A stretch of 19,764 bases of DNA from an uncultured Christensenella sp. GTDB taxonomy: Bacteria > Bacillota > Clostridia > Christensenellales > UBA3700. The position numbers and the translations under genes are program-made. The stretch is taken from positions 1 to 19,764 of the forward strand of contig CAJTXS010000027.1 of the NCBI GenBank assembly GCA_910583735.1, read 5' to 3'. How positions within the stretch are numbered: position 1 is the stretch's first letter; the number at the start of each line of letters is the position of its first letter. Below the pieces are notes generated by a model. The model did no database searches, was not told the origin of the DNA, and saw only the letters and a program-made list of their open reading frames with translations. This document shows, piece after piece, positions 1 through 7,856 of this stretch.

Positions 1-2
1 AG

Positions 3-647
3 TATATGGAGATAGTCTACGAGGACGCGGACGGTACAGCCAAGACGGGCGAAACCGACGCAGGCGAGTACAAGATCAAGATACGCTTTACAAGCGGCTT
101 ATACTGCTGGGAGGACGGCACGACGGACGATGTCGAGCTTACGGTTAAGATATCCAAGGCGCAGCTGCCTTCGCATTGGACGAGCGGCGCAGGACTGCCT
201 ACCATATCCGTACCCGAGAGCTTAGCCGATTGCCTAAGCAACGACGCATTTAACTACACTTATACCGACGAGGCGGGCAATACCGTAAGTAAGTCCGATA
301 TGGTAGCAGGCAAGACGTACAGCGTCAAGGCGACGCTTAAGCCCGAGTATGCGGGTAACTTCGAGTTTGTAGACGCGAGCGGCGTAGTATTGCCCGACGC
401 AAGCGTGAGCACTTCGCACGAGTTCAATTACAACGATGGAAGTAATGGCGGTAGAGAAGATAGCGAATGGTATAGAAAGTTGCTGTATATGTTCCTCGGA
501 GTGCTCGGCGCTATTAGCATTATTATATTGCTTATCGTCATATTGGTTATTGTATTGATACGTAGAGTTAAGCTCATAGGAGAGCAGCTTATACGCAGCA
601 ACGACAGGAATAACAACGGCGGCAAGACTTCGGACAATAATAAGTAA
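3..647 (+). CDS. C-terminal part of a membrane-anchored surface protein with Ig/MBG-like repeats (5' end outside window)
   Basis: The reading frame is open to the left edge of the window, so only the last ~214 residues are present and the Met at base 6 is probably internal. The visible part has two short beta-rich modules of the kind found in large Clostridia surface proteins: a stretch with DAGEYKIKIRF followed by a YCWEDGTTDD segment and an ISKAQ linker, and a second with AGKTYSVKATL and an AGNFEF segment. These resemble MBG/bacterial Ig-like repeats, though I cannot assign a Pfam family with certainty. A Gly/Asn/Ser-rich linker leads to one strongly hydrophobic helix at about residues 159-187 (of the Met-6 numbering), then a basic RR stop-transfer and a hydrophilic Asn/Lys tail. 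So the bulk should be outside the cell and the tail in the cytoplasm. No LPXTG sortase motif is visible. A terminator follows at 710-740. The ligand is unknown. Confidence 0.75.
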   Translation, partial: YMEIVYEDADGTAKTGETDAGEYKIKIRFTSGLYCWEDGTTDDVELTVKISKAQLPSHWTSGAGLPTISVPESLADCLSNDAFNYTYTDEAGNTVSKSDMVAGKTYSVKATLKPEYAGNFEFVDASGVVLPDASVSTSHEFNYNDGSNGGREDSEWYRKLLYMFLGVLGAISIIILLIVILVIVLIRRVKLIGEQLIRSNDRNNNGGKTSDNNK

Positions 648-709
648 GTCTGTATCATGCTTGCGCCTGTTTAAGTTAACTAAATAGTAATCTATTCAAA
701 ATTGTAGAT

Positions 710-750
710 TTGCCCTTGGCTTAGCATATGTCAAGGGCAATATTTTATAT
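710..750 (+). terminator. Rho-independent terminator after the surface-protein gene
   Basis: Perfect 9-bp inverted repeat TTGCCCTTG (710-718) / CAAGGGCAA (732-740) with a 13-base loop, followed by TATTTTATAT. It lies 62 bases after the stop codon of the upstream gene. The U-tract is interrupted, so termination may be incomplete. Confidence 0.7.
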
Positions 751-1059
751 AATAATTAATGTCAGCATATTTATATCTACATCAAGCAAATTTTTAAGAG
801 CATATGTTTATTGATAATTAAATATAAGGCTATTAAGTGTTTTTCGATCGGCAGGCATGTTGAATAAATACAAAATTTTATCTACTGTATCTATACACAA
901 GTAAGGTTATACTAATAATAATATTAATATTATGATTTCCTATTGCTTTGCACGACCGATTGATTTTAATTGAGATATGCAGTAGTTAGATTATATTAAT
1001 TTCTTATCGCTTGCTCCTTAATGCCGACCGCGCATTATTACTTTATTTTTTTACATAGT
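751..1059. other. AT-rich intergenic stretch without a recognisable gene
   Basis: About 310 bases, very AT-rich, between two terminators belonging to convergent transcription units. I see no ORF with a ribosome binding site, no tRNA-like fold and no clear promoter pair. Confidence 0.5.
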
Positions 1060-1090
1060 AAAAGGGGCGCATATACTTGATACGCGCCCT
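1054..1090 (-). terminator. Rho-independent terminator of the Fe-S scaffold/GGGtGRT operon
   Basis: On the minus strand, GGGCGCGTAT pairs with ATATGCGCCC (plus-strand arms 1080-1089 and 1065-1074; 10 bp with one G-U) around a 5-base loop and is followed by CTTTTACTATG. It sits 29 bases past the stop of the GGGtGRT gene, as expected for the end of that operon. Confidence 0.8.
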
Positions 1091-1118
1091 AAGAATATTA
1101 ATTGTTTAAGCCGATGAC

Positions 1119-2129
1119 TTATTTTGCAGCCATTGCCTCGGCTACTGCAACAGCGCAAGATACGGAAGCGCCGACCATAGGGTTGTTGCCCATGCCGATA
1201 AGTCCCATCATCTCAACGTGCGCGGGCACGGAAGAAGATCCTGCGAACTGCGCGTCGGAGTGCATACGTCCCATGGTGTCGGTCATGCCGTAAGAAGCGG
1301 GACCTGCGGCCATGTTATCGGGGTGAAGCGTGCGTCCGGTACCGCCGCCCGATGCTACCGAGAAGTACTTGCGGCCGTTCTCGATGCACCACTTCTTGTA
1401 AGTGCCTGCAACGGGGTGCTGGAAGCGGGTAGGGTTGGTAGAGTTACCGGTGATGGATACGTCTACTTTCTCGAGCTTCATTATCTCAACGCCCTCTACG
1501 ACATCGTCTGCGCCGTAAGCGCGGATACGAGTACGGTTGGGGTCGCTGCCGTATACGGTCTCTTTTACGACCTTGAGCTCGCCGCTGTTGTAGTCCATCT
1601 TAGTCTGAACATAGGTAAAGCCGTTGATGCGGCTGATTATCTGAGCAGCGTCCTTACCGAGACCGTTAAGGATAACCTTAAGGGGCTCTTTGCGTACCTT
1701 GTCCGCCTTTTTGGCAATACCGATAGCGCCTTCCGCCGCCGCAAAGGACTCGTGGCCTGCGAGGAATGCGAAGCACTTGGTCTCGTCTCTGAGGAGCATT
1801 GCGGCAAGATTGCCGTGTCCGAGACCGACTTTACGCTGGTCGGCAACCGAGCCGGGGATGCAGAAGCACTGCAGACCTTCGCCGATAGCTTCCGCAGCGT
1901 CGCTTGCAACAGAGCAGTTCTTCTTGATAGCGATTGCGCTGCCTACGGTGTAAGCCCAGACTGCGTTCTCAAAAGCTATGGGCTGTACGCCCTTGACTAT
2001 AGACTCTACATCTATACCTTTGTCGACGCATATTTGACGGGCTTCTTCCAAGTCCTTAATGCCGTAGGAGGCAAGAGCCTTATTGATTTTATCTATTCTT
2101 CTTTCATAACCTTCAAACGTTATAGCCAT
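1119..2129 (-). CDS. GGGtGRT family protein (function unknown)
   Basis: 336 residues. The family is named for a conserved GGGtGRT motif, seen here exactly as GGGTGRT at residues 261-267 and followed by LHPDNMAAGPASYGMTDT. Other Gly-rich conserved-looking stretches are GLGHGNLAAMLL (about 102-113) and FLAGHESFAAAEGAIG (about 122-137). There is no signal peptide or membrane segment, so it should be cytoplasmic. The start has a perfect AGGAGG site (2138-2143) 8 bases upstream. It lies 16 bases behind the NifU-like scaffold gene, on the same strand and under the same promoter. From general knowledge this pairing with a NifU_N-type scaffold recurs in Clostridia, which points to a role around Fe-S clusters or a metal cofactor. 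The biochemical activity is not known to me and I infer none. The length seems normal and the frame is intact. Confidence 0.85.
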   Translation of the reverse strand: MAITFEGYERRIDKINKALASYGIKDLEEARQICVDKGIDVESIVKGVQPIAFENAVWAYTVGSAIAIKKNCSVASDAAEAIGEGLQCFCIPGSVADQRKVGLGHGNLAAMLLRDETKCFAFLAGHESFAAAEGAIGIAKKADKVRKEPLKVILNGLGKDAAQIISRINGFTYVQTKMDYNSGELKVVKETVYGSDPNRTRIRAYGADDVVEGVEIMKLEKVDVSITGNSTNPTRFQHPVAGTYKKWCIENGRKYFSVASGGGTGRTLHPDNMAAGPASYGMTDTMGRMHSDAQFAGSSSVPAHVEMMGLIGMGNNPMVGASVSCAVAVAEAMAAK

Positions 2130-2145
2130 TTATATTACCTCCTGA

Positions 2146-2838
2146 TTATTCGTGACGGGGATTGATATATTTAGCCGCGTCTTTGAATCTGCCGTAGCTG
2201 CTCGTGAACTTGACGAGAGCGTCGTTAGCAGACATTCCGGCATTGATAGCGTCCATCATCTTGCCCAGATTGACGAACTCGTAACCGATTACTGTGTCGT
2301 CCTTATCCAAAGCGATGCGAGTGACGTAGCCTTCTGCCATCTCTAAGTATCTCACGCCCTTCATTTTGGTAGCGTACATGGTGCCTACCTGAGAGCGTAA
2401 GCCCTTGCCGAGATCCTCAAGACCCGCGCCTATAGGCAAGCCGCCCTCGGAGAAAGCGGACTGCGTACGACCGTAGACGATCTGCAAGAAAAGTTCTCTC
2501 ATAGCGGTGTTGATTGCGTCGCACACCAAGTCGGTATTGAGAGCCTCGAGTATGGTCTTGCCGGTAAGTATCTCTGCAGCCATAGCCGCGGAATGTGTCA
2601 TACCGGAGCAACCGATGGTCTCCACGAGAGCTTCTTGTATTACGCCGTCCTTAACGTTGAGCGTAAGCTTGCAAGCGCCCTGTTGGGGAGCGCACCAGCC
2701 GATACCGTGGGTAAGACCGCTGATGTCTTTAATCTCGGTGGCTTGTACCCATTTTCCTTCTTCGGGGATAGGTGCAGGACCGTGATAAGCGCCTTTGGCA
2801 ACAGTGCACATTTTCTTGACTTCCTGTGAATATTCCAT
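2146..2838 (-). CDS. NifU-like iron-sulfur cluster assembly scaffold protein
   Basis: 230 residues. The central part matches the NifU_N/IscU-type scaffold fold: QQGACKLTLNVKDGVIQEA (about 53-70) is the typical strand-turn-strand, followed by ETIGCSGMTHSAAMAAEILTGKTILEA (about 73-99). Cysteines at 11, 49, 56, 77 and 106 are candidate cluster ligands; Cys77 in GCSGM sits where IscU-type scaffolds carry a ligand. The protein is longer than IscU (~130 residues), with an N-terminal lead and a C-terminal ~100-residue extension that I do not recognise. The start is fixed by AGGAGG (2846-2851) 7 bases before ATG, and a promoter lies at 2878-2906. It is first in an operon with the GGGtGRT gene. No cysteine desulfurase or SUF genes are next to it, so it is probably not the general cluster-assembly machine; a dedicated partner role with GGGtGRT is inferred. 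Confidence 0.8.
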   Translation of the reverse strand: MEYSQEVKKMCTVAKGAYHGPAPIPEEGKWVQATEIKDISGLTHGIGWCAPQQGACKLTLNVKDGVIQEALVETIGCSGMTHSAAMAAEILTGKTILEALNTDLVCDAINTAMRELFLQIVYGRTQSAFSEGGLPIGAGLEDLGKGLRSQVGTMYATKMKGVRYLEMAEGYVTRIALDKDDTVIGYEFVNLGKMMDAINAGMSANDALVKFTSSYGRFKDAAKYINPRHE

Positions 2839-2877
2839 TGGAATTCCTCCTATAAAATTTGACTTTTATCTTCTGCA

Positions 2878-2906
2878 ATTATAGCATACAGCCGAGTTAA
2901 TATCAA
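2878..2906 (-). promoter_or_regulatory. Sigma-A promoter of the Fe-S scaffold/GGGtGRT operon
   Basis: Minus strand TTGATA (2901-2906), 17-base spacer, TATAAT (2878-2883). The expected transcript start near 2871 gives a leader of about 33 bases carrying the AGGAGG site. It lies back to back with a plus-strand promoter at 2922-2950. Confidence 0.75.
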
Positions 2907-2921
2907 ACAAATAGCGCAGAT

Positions 2922-2950
2922 TTGACTTAATTTATAAGCATGTATATAAT
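2922..2950 (+). promoter_or_regulatory. Sigma-A promoter for the DUF3810 / YkvI genes
   Basis: TTGACT (2922-2927), 17-base spacer, TATAAT (2945-2950), about 58 bases before the ATG at 3009. The two divergent -35 boxes are separated by only 15 bases, so a regulator bound between them could act on both operons. Confidence 0.7.
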
Positions 2951-3008
2951 AATAGTAATATAACTATAGCGTAGTTTTGCGTTTTATATATAAAGAATAA
3001 GTAGGCGT

Positions 3009-4259
3009 ATGACAGCTAAGAGAAGTAAGGATAAAAAGAAATACGGATTGAAGATTAAAGCAATCTTCATTATTTTGCTCGCCGTGCTGATTGGCGCGCT
3101 GTTATTGCTTAAGCTGTCCGTCAGTATCTGCGAGTGGTACTCGCGCAATGTTTCCGCAGGTATAGTCAAGGGGATAGGCGCCGTGACTAAGTATATTCCT
3201 ATATCTCTATATGAGATTTTGTTATATGTCGCAATCGCTTTTATATTGCTGTTTCTTTTGATTATCATTATCAGGCTGTGCAGAAAGAGATTTAAGGGAG
3301 CTCTGTCTGTGTTTTGCAATCTGTGTTTGATTGTCTTGTCCGTGGCGCTGCTGTATACAGCTTCCGCTTCGCTTAATTACAGCAGAGCGCCGGTCGATAT
3401 CCCATTATATAACCAAGAGATGAACGCGGATAAAGTGTACGATGCCGCGAGCGCGCACATTGCAAGGCTCAATAATCTGGCATCCGAAGTGGAGCGAGAC
3501 GAGGACGGCAATGTAGTCAGCCCTTACTCTTTGGATGAACTTGGGGCAAAGCTTCAAGCGCTGTATGACGAGAATCTAAGGAGCGATTATTTTTCGGACA
3601 ATCAAGTGAATGTCAAGAAGTGGCTTGCTCCGAGGATACTTGCGGAATTGCACATCAGCGGAGTATACTTTGCGCCGACCGCGGAAGCCAATATCAATAC
3701 GCTTAATGCGGCGTGGGCGTTGCCCGTCACTACGGCTCATGAGATGGCGCACGCCAAGGGCGTTATGAGGGAGTCGGACGCCAATTTGACCGCCTATTAT
3801 ATCACGATGACAAGCGATGATCCGTATATAGCTTATAGCGGTTGTATGAATACTTTCGGCGACATTCTCGACGCTGCCGCCGTAATGTGCGATAAAGAAG
3901 AGTATAGCGCTCTAAGAGAGAGCGTAGACGATAAGGTATTTTACGATTGGAAATCGTATGGCGAATTGTGGTCTAATTATAATAAACTCAGCTCTGTGGG
4001 CGAATTTTTTAATAATATATATCTTAAATTAAGCGGGATTAAGGGCGGCACGCAAGATTATAATCCATCGATGGGCATTGAAAATCCGTCGGGCGGCAAC
4101 GATTCGTTGATAGTCGGCGACGGCGGTATAATTATTAACGGCGACGGCGATTTCGTCACTATAGACGAAAATGGCAATATTATAATAGACGGCGGAGGCA
4201 TAGGCGGCAAGGTGGTCTATACAGCCGTACAGAAAATGACATTCGGATTATATCTGTGA
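3009..4259 (+). CDS. DUF3810-type membrane protein with HExxH metalloprotease-like motif
   Basis: 416 residues. Three N-terminal hydrophobic helices at about 17-38, 65-90 and 99-118 place the following domain outside the cell. That domain has GVYFAPTAEANIN (219-231) and TTAHEMAHAKGVMRESDAN (241-259). HEMAH (244-248) with Glu255 further on fits a zinc-dependent HExxH...E arrangement like that of DUF3810 proteins; catalysis is not proven for the family. After about residue 345 comes an unusual tail rich in Gly, Asp, Asn and Ile, with short G-D-G-hydrophobic strands ending at about 400, then a hydrophobic C-terminus. This tail is beyond what I expect for the family. The start ATG has only a weak upstream site (AGTAGG). 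A promoter lies at 2922-2950, and the YkvI-like gene follows after 37 bases. The substrate is unknown; a cell-envelope role is inferred from topology. Confidence 0.75.
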   Translation: MTAKRSKDKKKYGLKIKAIFIILLAVLIGALLLLKLSVSICEWYSRNVSAGIVKGIGAVTKYIPISLYEILLYVAIAFILLFLLIIIIRLCRKRFKGALSVFCNLCLIVLSVALLYTASASLNYSRAPVDIPLYNQEMNADKVYDAASAHIARLNNLASEVERDEDGNVVSPYSLDELGAKLQALYDENLRSDYFSDNQVNVKKWLAPRILAELHISGVYFAPTAEANINTLNAAWALPVTTAHEMAHAKGVMRESDANLTAYYITMTSDDPYIAYSGCMNTFGDILDAAAVMCDKEEYSALRESVDDKVFYDWKSYGELWSNYNKLSSVGEFFNNIYLKLSGIKGGTQDYNPSMGIENPSGGNDSLIVGDGGIIINGDGDFVTIDENGNIIIDGGGIGGKVVYTAVQKMTFGLYL

Positions 4260-4296
4260 TTATTCTATAAGGCATCGGACAGGCATATAATCAAGT

Positions 4297-5262
4297 ATGA
4301 TTAACAGCCTTAAGGTAACATGTCTATTTATCGGCGCTATTGTAGGCGCGGGATTTGCGACAGGGAGAGAGATTGTCGTTTTCTTTAGAGGGTTATCTGT
4401 TCTAACGCCGATTTTGGCAGGCTTAATCACGGGGGCGATGTGCGCCGTATTTTTACTGTTCGGCAAGATAGAATTAAAGGGCAAAATAGGTCGAGTAGTG
4501 AGCAACTGTCTCGATTATATGATGTTCGTCTCCATGGTCGTAACGTATATGGTAATGTGCAGCGCAGCTGAGGAGTTGACGAGGCAATGCTTCAAAATCG
4601 GATTCGTAGGGCTTGTCTCGGGTGTATTATTTGCAATATTGTCGATGTTCGATATAGGATTCATCAAGAACATTTCTCTTATCATGGTTGCAGTGATAAT
4701 TGCCTTTGTAATCTTTATTGCCGCAGGTACGCCTCTTAGTGTATCGGGCGGCATAGATTTGCCGATTGCAATCAAATACTGCGCTATGAATATGCTCGGC
4801 GGAGGCTATCTCATCTCTCGCGAAGGCAAGGCTATGAGGGGCAGACATATTGCGCTGTGCGCTACGCTTTGCGGTGTTATTTGCGCAGCTCTGCTCGGTA
4901 TGGTATATGCAATAGCAACTACTCAGACAGGCGCTCCCATGCCGGTTTTTGCGGCTGCAAAGGTCAAGGGGTACGGGGCTGTAGGCGGACTGCTGATTTT
5001 ACTTGCGGTTATGTCCACTATGCTCGGCGCAGGAAGAATTATATACGTGACAACGAGGAGACTGTGCGGCAATGCGCTTGTACCGGCAATCTTTTTGATG
5101 GGAATAGCGGTTATAAGCTATACGCTTGACTTCGAGAGAGCGGTGGAGATATTCTATCCGCCGCTGGGCACTTTGGGCGAGGCGTTGTGCGCCGTCGCAA
5201 TCGTTATATTAATCGCGACGGCGGTTGTAAAGATTAGAAAACGTTACACGTTGAAGTTGTAG
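4297..5262 (+). CDS. YkvI-family (COG3949) polytopic membrane transporter-like protein
   Basis: 321 residues, nearly all hydrophobic, about 9-10 membrane helices. The N-terminus (CLFIGAIVGAGFATGREIVVFF, written here in part: GAGFATGREI) is the hallmark of the YkvI family, distant relatives of the APC/LeuT-fold amino-acid carriers, where the Gly-rich broken first helix forms the substrate site. The length is close to Bacillus YkvI. The substrate is not known; amino-acid or related solute transport is inferred. A stop codon in frame at 4288 makes ATG 4297 the first possible start; the ribosome binding site is weak, suggesting coupling to the upstream gene 37 bases away. The 3' end overlaps the convergent ABC permease gene by 19 bases, and I find no terminator between them. 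Confidence 0.8.
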   Translation: MINSLKVTCLFIGAIVGAGFATGREIVVFFRGLSVLTPILAGLITGAMCAVFLLFGKIELKGKIGRVVSNCLDYMMFVSMVVTYMVMCSAAEELTRQCFKIGFVGLVSGVLFAILSMFDIGFIKNISLIMVAVIIAFVIFIAAGTPLSVSGGIDLPIAIKYCAMNMLGGGYLISREGKAMRGRHIALCATLCGVICAALLGMVYAIATTQTGAPMPVFAAAKVKGYGAVGGLLILLAVMSTMLGAGRIIYVTTRRLCGNALVPAIFLMGIAVISYTLDFERAVEIFYPPLGTLGEALCAVAIVILIATAVVKIRKRYTLKL

Positions 5263-6053
5263 CGCTTGTTGACTATTTTTTCTATTATTGCGATTACCCA
5301 ATACATCAGCGCAGCTAAAATACATAATACTAGGGTGGCTGTCATTACGATATTTAATTGGAATACCGTTCCGCCGTATATTATCAGATAACCCAGCCCC
5401 GCCTTGGATACAAGATACTCGCCCATTATTGTTCCTACCCAGCTAAGTCCTACGTTGACTTTAAGCACGGACATTATGTTGGGAATATTCGAGGGCAATA
5501 TCAGCTTGGTAAGCGTCTGCATTTTAGTAGCTTTCATTGTCTTGAATAGCCTGATTTTTCCTTCGTCTACTGTCAAGAAGCCTTGCAAGATACTCATTAT
5601 CGTTATGATTAAAGAGATAAGCAAAGCCATTACTATGATTGCCGGCGTTCCGGCTCCCACCCATATGATTATTACCGGACCGAGCGCTATCTTAGGCAAT
5701 GCGTTGAGTATGACAAGATAAGGCTCGGTTATTTTTCTTGCGATTTCGAACCACCATAAGGCTATCGCTACTATTAAGCCGAGAACTGTTGCAAGTAAGA
5801 ATCCTACGACAGTCTCCAGCAGAGTGACTCCGATGTGTTTTGCCAAGCTGCCTGTCTTGAAGAGCATGACGAGCGTCGTCGCCATTTCGCTCGGGCAACT
5901 AGTTATAAAGCTGTCGATAGCCTTTGTCTGCGCCAGCAACTCCCATAGACCTATAAATATCAGTATTACAGCCCATCGTCCTATGGCAATTCCTGCCTTT
6001 CGCTGTTTTAATCGCTTTAAGTATGCCCTATGTTCTTTTGAATAGTTGGTCAT
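5244..6053 (-). CDS. ABC transporter permease, SsuC/TauC/ThiX type
   Basis: 269 residues with about six membrane helices (about 22-41, 70-100, 112-132, 137-160, 198-215, 235-260). The cytoplasmic coupling loop is at about 168-190, with MKATKMQTLTKLILPSNIPN matching the family pattern EAA...G...I.LP. This is the BPD_transp_1 fold of importers for nitrate, sulfonate, taurine or pyrimidine thiamin precursors. The frame is open much further upstream (to 6596), but that part runs through the ATPase gene. ATG 6053 is chosen because AAGGAG sits just before it, overlapping the ATPase stop codon, so translation is probably coupled. It is last in a three-gene importer operon. Its 3' end overlaps the convergent YkvI-like gene by 19 bases. 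Confidence 0.88.
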   Translation of the reverse strand: MTNYSKEHRAYLKRLKQRKAGIAIGRWAVILIFIGLWELLAQTKAIDSFITSCPSEMATTLVMLFKTGSLAKHIGVTLLETVVGFLLATVLGLIVAIALWWFEIARKITEPYLVILNALPKIALGPVIIIWVGAGTPAIIVMALLISLIITIMSILQGFLTVDEGKIRLFKTMKATKMQTLTKLILPSNIPNIMSVLKVNVGLSWVGTIMGEYLVSKAGLGYLIIYGGTVFQLNIVMTATLVLCILAALMYWVIAIIEKIVNKRYNFNV

Positions 6054-6055
6054 AT

Positions 6056-6820
6056 TTACTCCTTGCTGTATTGTAAGGTGTGAAGTATTTCGTCGTATAG
6101 ATGTACGAATCTCTCCTGCTTTCGCCTTTGCGCGGGGGTAAGATCGTGCATATCTATTTCCGTTATTTTCTTTACCGTACAAGGTTTGCTGCTTAGTACG
6201 GCGACTCTGTCGCACAGACTGATTGCTTCGTTGATATCGTGAGTTACGAATATCGCGGTTATGCCTTCGCTGCGCAATATCGAATATACGTCGTCGACCA
6301 CTTGCAGACGAGTTTGGAAGTCGAGCGCCGAAAAAGGTTCGTCCAGCAGCAATATTTTCGGCGATAGCACCAGTGTGCGGATTAGCGCTACGCGTTGCCT
6401 CATTCCGCCCGAAAGGTGCGAGGGATAGTGGTCGCACGTGTCGCCGAGGTTGTATTTGTCCAATAGTTCTTTGGCTCGTTGCGTCGCGCGGGGTATATCC
6501 ATTTTCTTTAGCTCCGCGCCGAGCAGAACATTGCTCATTATATTGCGCCAAGGCAACAGTTCGTCTTTTTGCAACATATATCCGCTTATATCGCATTTAT
6601 CCGGCGCCTTGCCGTCTGTCAGTACTGTACCGGCAGACGGTTGCAATACGCCGGAAATAAGCGATAATACGGTCGTTTTACCGCAGCCGCTCGGTCCTAC
6701 GATGCCGAAGAGCTCGCCTTTCTCCACATCGATATCGATGTTGTCAAGGACGGATGTCTCTCTGTCGGGAGTGTGGTAGGTGAGCGATACGCCGCGCAAT
6801 GATACAAGCGGTTGTGTCAT
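6056..6820 (-). CDS. ABC transporter ATP-binding protein (nitrate/sulfonate/taurine type)
   Basis: 254 residues from ATG 6820. All nucleotide-binding motifs are intact: Walker A GPSGCGKTT (42-50), Q-loop YMLQKDELLPWRN (81-93), signature LSGGMRQRV (136-144), Walker B LLLDEPFSALD (157-167) and H-loop His194 in VTHD. LLPWRN after the Q-loop is typical of the SsuB/TauB/NrtD group. An ATG at 6826 in the same frame is also possible, but it directly abuts the AGGGAG ribosome binding site (6827-6832); ATG 6820 gives a 6-base spacing and is preferred. It powers import with the permease (stop and next start 2 bases apart) and the lipoprotein encoded upstream. Confidence 0.9.
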   Translation of the reverse strand: MTQPLVSLRGVSLTYHTPDRETSVLDNIDIDVEKGELFGIVGPSGCGKTTVLSLISGVLQPSAGTVLTDGKAPDKCDISGYMLQKDELLPWRNIMSNVLLGAELKKMDIPRATQRAKELLDKYNLGDTCDHYPSHLSGGMRQRVALIRTLVLSPKILLLDEPFSALDFQTRLQVVDDVYSILRSEGITAIFVTHDINEAISLCDRVAVLSSKPCTVKKITEIDMHDLTPAQRRKQERFVHLYDEILHTLQYSKE

Positions 6821-6851
6821 TGTCATCTCCCTTATTTATCGATGCAGCGTC

Positions 6852-7856
6852 TTATTTTGCGCTGTCCAGCAATGCTTGAGCTATGCTGTTGTCTACTACT
6901 TTGTCGAAGTCTGCGCGCTTATTCATTACGCCCGCCTCGATTATTACGTCCTGAAGATGCTCAAAGTCGGATTTCTTCATTATCGGAGTAGAGGAATAGG
7001 CGTCGATATCCTTATATTTTTGAATAGCGTTGCTCAGAGTTGCGATGTCCGTACCTGCAAACTGCGGCGCGATGAGCTTGGCGATATCTTCGGACGACGC
7101 GGTCTGAACGTAATCCATAGCTTTAATAATTGCGCGCATAAATGCGTCGACATTGTCGCGATGCTTTTCTATATAACTTTGTGTCGCGGAGAAAGCGGTA
7201 TAAGGCATGTCGCCGGCGCCTTCGCCTACGGATGCAAGCACGTATCCGTCGCCTGCTTTTTCAAAATTACTCGCTACAGGCTCGAACATGGTGCAATAAT
7301 CGCCCGTTCCGCTCTTGAATGCCGCAGTAATCAAGTCGAAATCTATACTGTAGTCGATGTTTATGTTTTGTTTGTCATTGAGACCGTGCATTTTAAGCAG
7401 ATACTCGAGAGTCATAGCGGGTACTCCGCCCACTCTTCCGCCGATAACGGTACTGCCTGCCATGTCTTCCCACTTGAAATTGTCCGACTTGGTTCTGCCG
7501 ATAAGGAAAGAACCGTCCTTTTTTGTGAGTTGACCGAACACGCGGGGATAGTCCGTGCGCCCTGCATTGTAAACATAAATGCACGATTCGGGACCGAAGA
7601 GACCGATATCCGCTTGATTGGACAGAAGAGCGGTCATACAGTTGTCCGCGCCGCCGCCGTTACTCAGCTCGATTTTGAGTCCTTCGTCTGCGAAGTAGCC
7701 TCCCTCTATAGCCACATACAGCGGCGCATAGAATACGGAATGCGTTACTTCGGACAGTCTGATAACACCGTCGTCTTTATTGCAAGCTGCCAATGCAAAA
7801 AGACTTACGGATAATATCAAGACAAGTATTATAATGCAAATTAAAGTTTTTTTCAT
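6852..7856 (-). CDS. ABC transporter substrate-binding lipoprotein (NMT1/THI5- or SsuA-like)
   Basis: 334 residues. The N-terminus is a lipoprotein signal: MKK, a hydrophobic core, and lipobox LAAC with Cys25 as the lipidated residue, so the mature protein is tethered outside the membrane. The body has the family pattern PLYVAIEGGYFADEGLKIEL (about 44-63), a GGGADNCMTALLSNQADIGL segment (about 67-86) and GPESCIYVYNAG, as in periplasmic-binding proteins of the NitT/TauT and ThiY type. The sequence alone does not separate nitrate, alkanesulfonate, taurine or hydroxymethylpyrimidine as ligand; no TPP riboswitch is visible upstream, which gives no support for the thiamin option. Start: GGAGG 4 bases before ATG. 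It is first in the operon; the ATPase follows after about 31 bases. Confidence 0.88.
   Translation of the reverse strand: MKKTLICIIILVLILSVSLFALAACNKDDGVIRLSEVTHSVFYAPLYVAIEGGYFADEGLKIELSNGGGADNCMTALLSNQADIGLFGPESCIYVYNAGRTDYPRVFGQLTKKDGSFLIGRTKSDNFKWEDMAGSTVIGGRVGGVPAMTLEYLLKMHGLNDKQNINIDYSIDFDLITAAFKSGTGDYCTMFEPVASNFEKAGDGYVLASVGEGAGDMPYTAFSATQSYIEKHRDNVDAFMRAIIKAMDYVQTASSEDIAKLIAPQFAGTDIATLSNAIQKYKDIDAYSSTPIMKKSDFEHLQDVIIEAGVMNKRADFDKVVDNSIAQALLDSAK

Noticed and set aside
751..1059. CRISPR array or mobile-element ends in the AT-rich gap
   Set aside because: No regularly spaced direct repeats, no terminal inverted repeats and no transposase-like frame; only AT-rich filler between two terminators.
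1218..2165. Long plus-strand ORF (315 codons) opposite the GGGtGRT gene
   Set aside because: It lies antisense to a clearly conserved protein, has low-complexity Val/Ala/Cys/Tyr-rich sequence typical of a shadow frame, and no ribosome binding site.
6054..6596. 180-residue N-terminal extension of the ABC permease frame
   Set aside because: It runs through the ATPase gene in another frame, is rich in Arg and Ser as shadow frames are, and a well-placed AAGGAG sits at the internal ATG 6053.
6780..7814. Plus-strand ORF (344 codons) opposite the substrate-binding lipoprotein
   Set aside because: It is antisense to an intact lipoprotein gene, Cys/Tyr/Val-rich, with no family resemblance.
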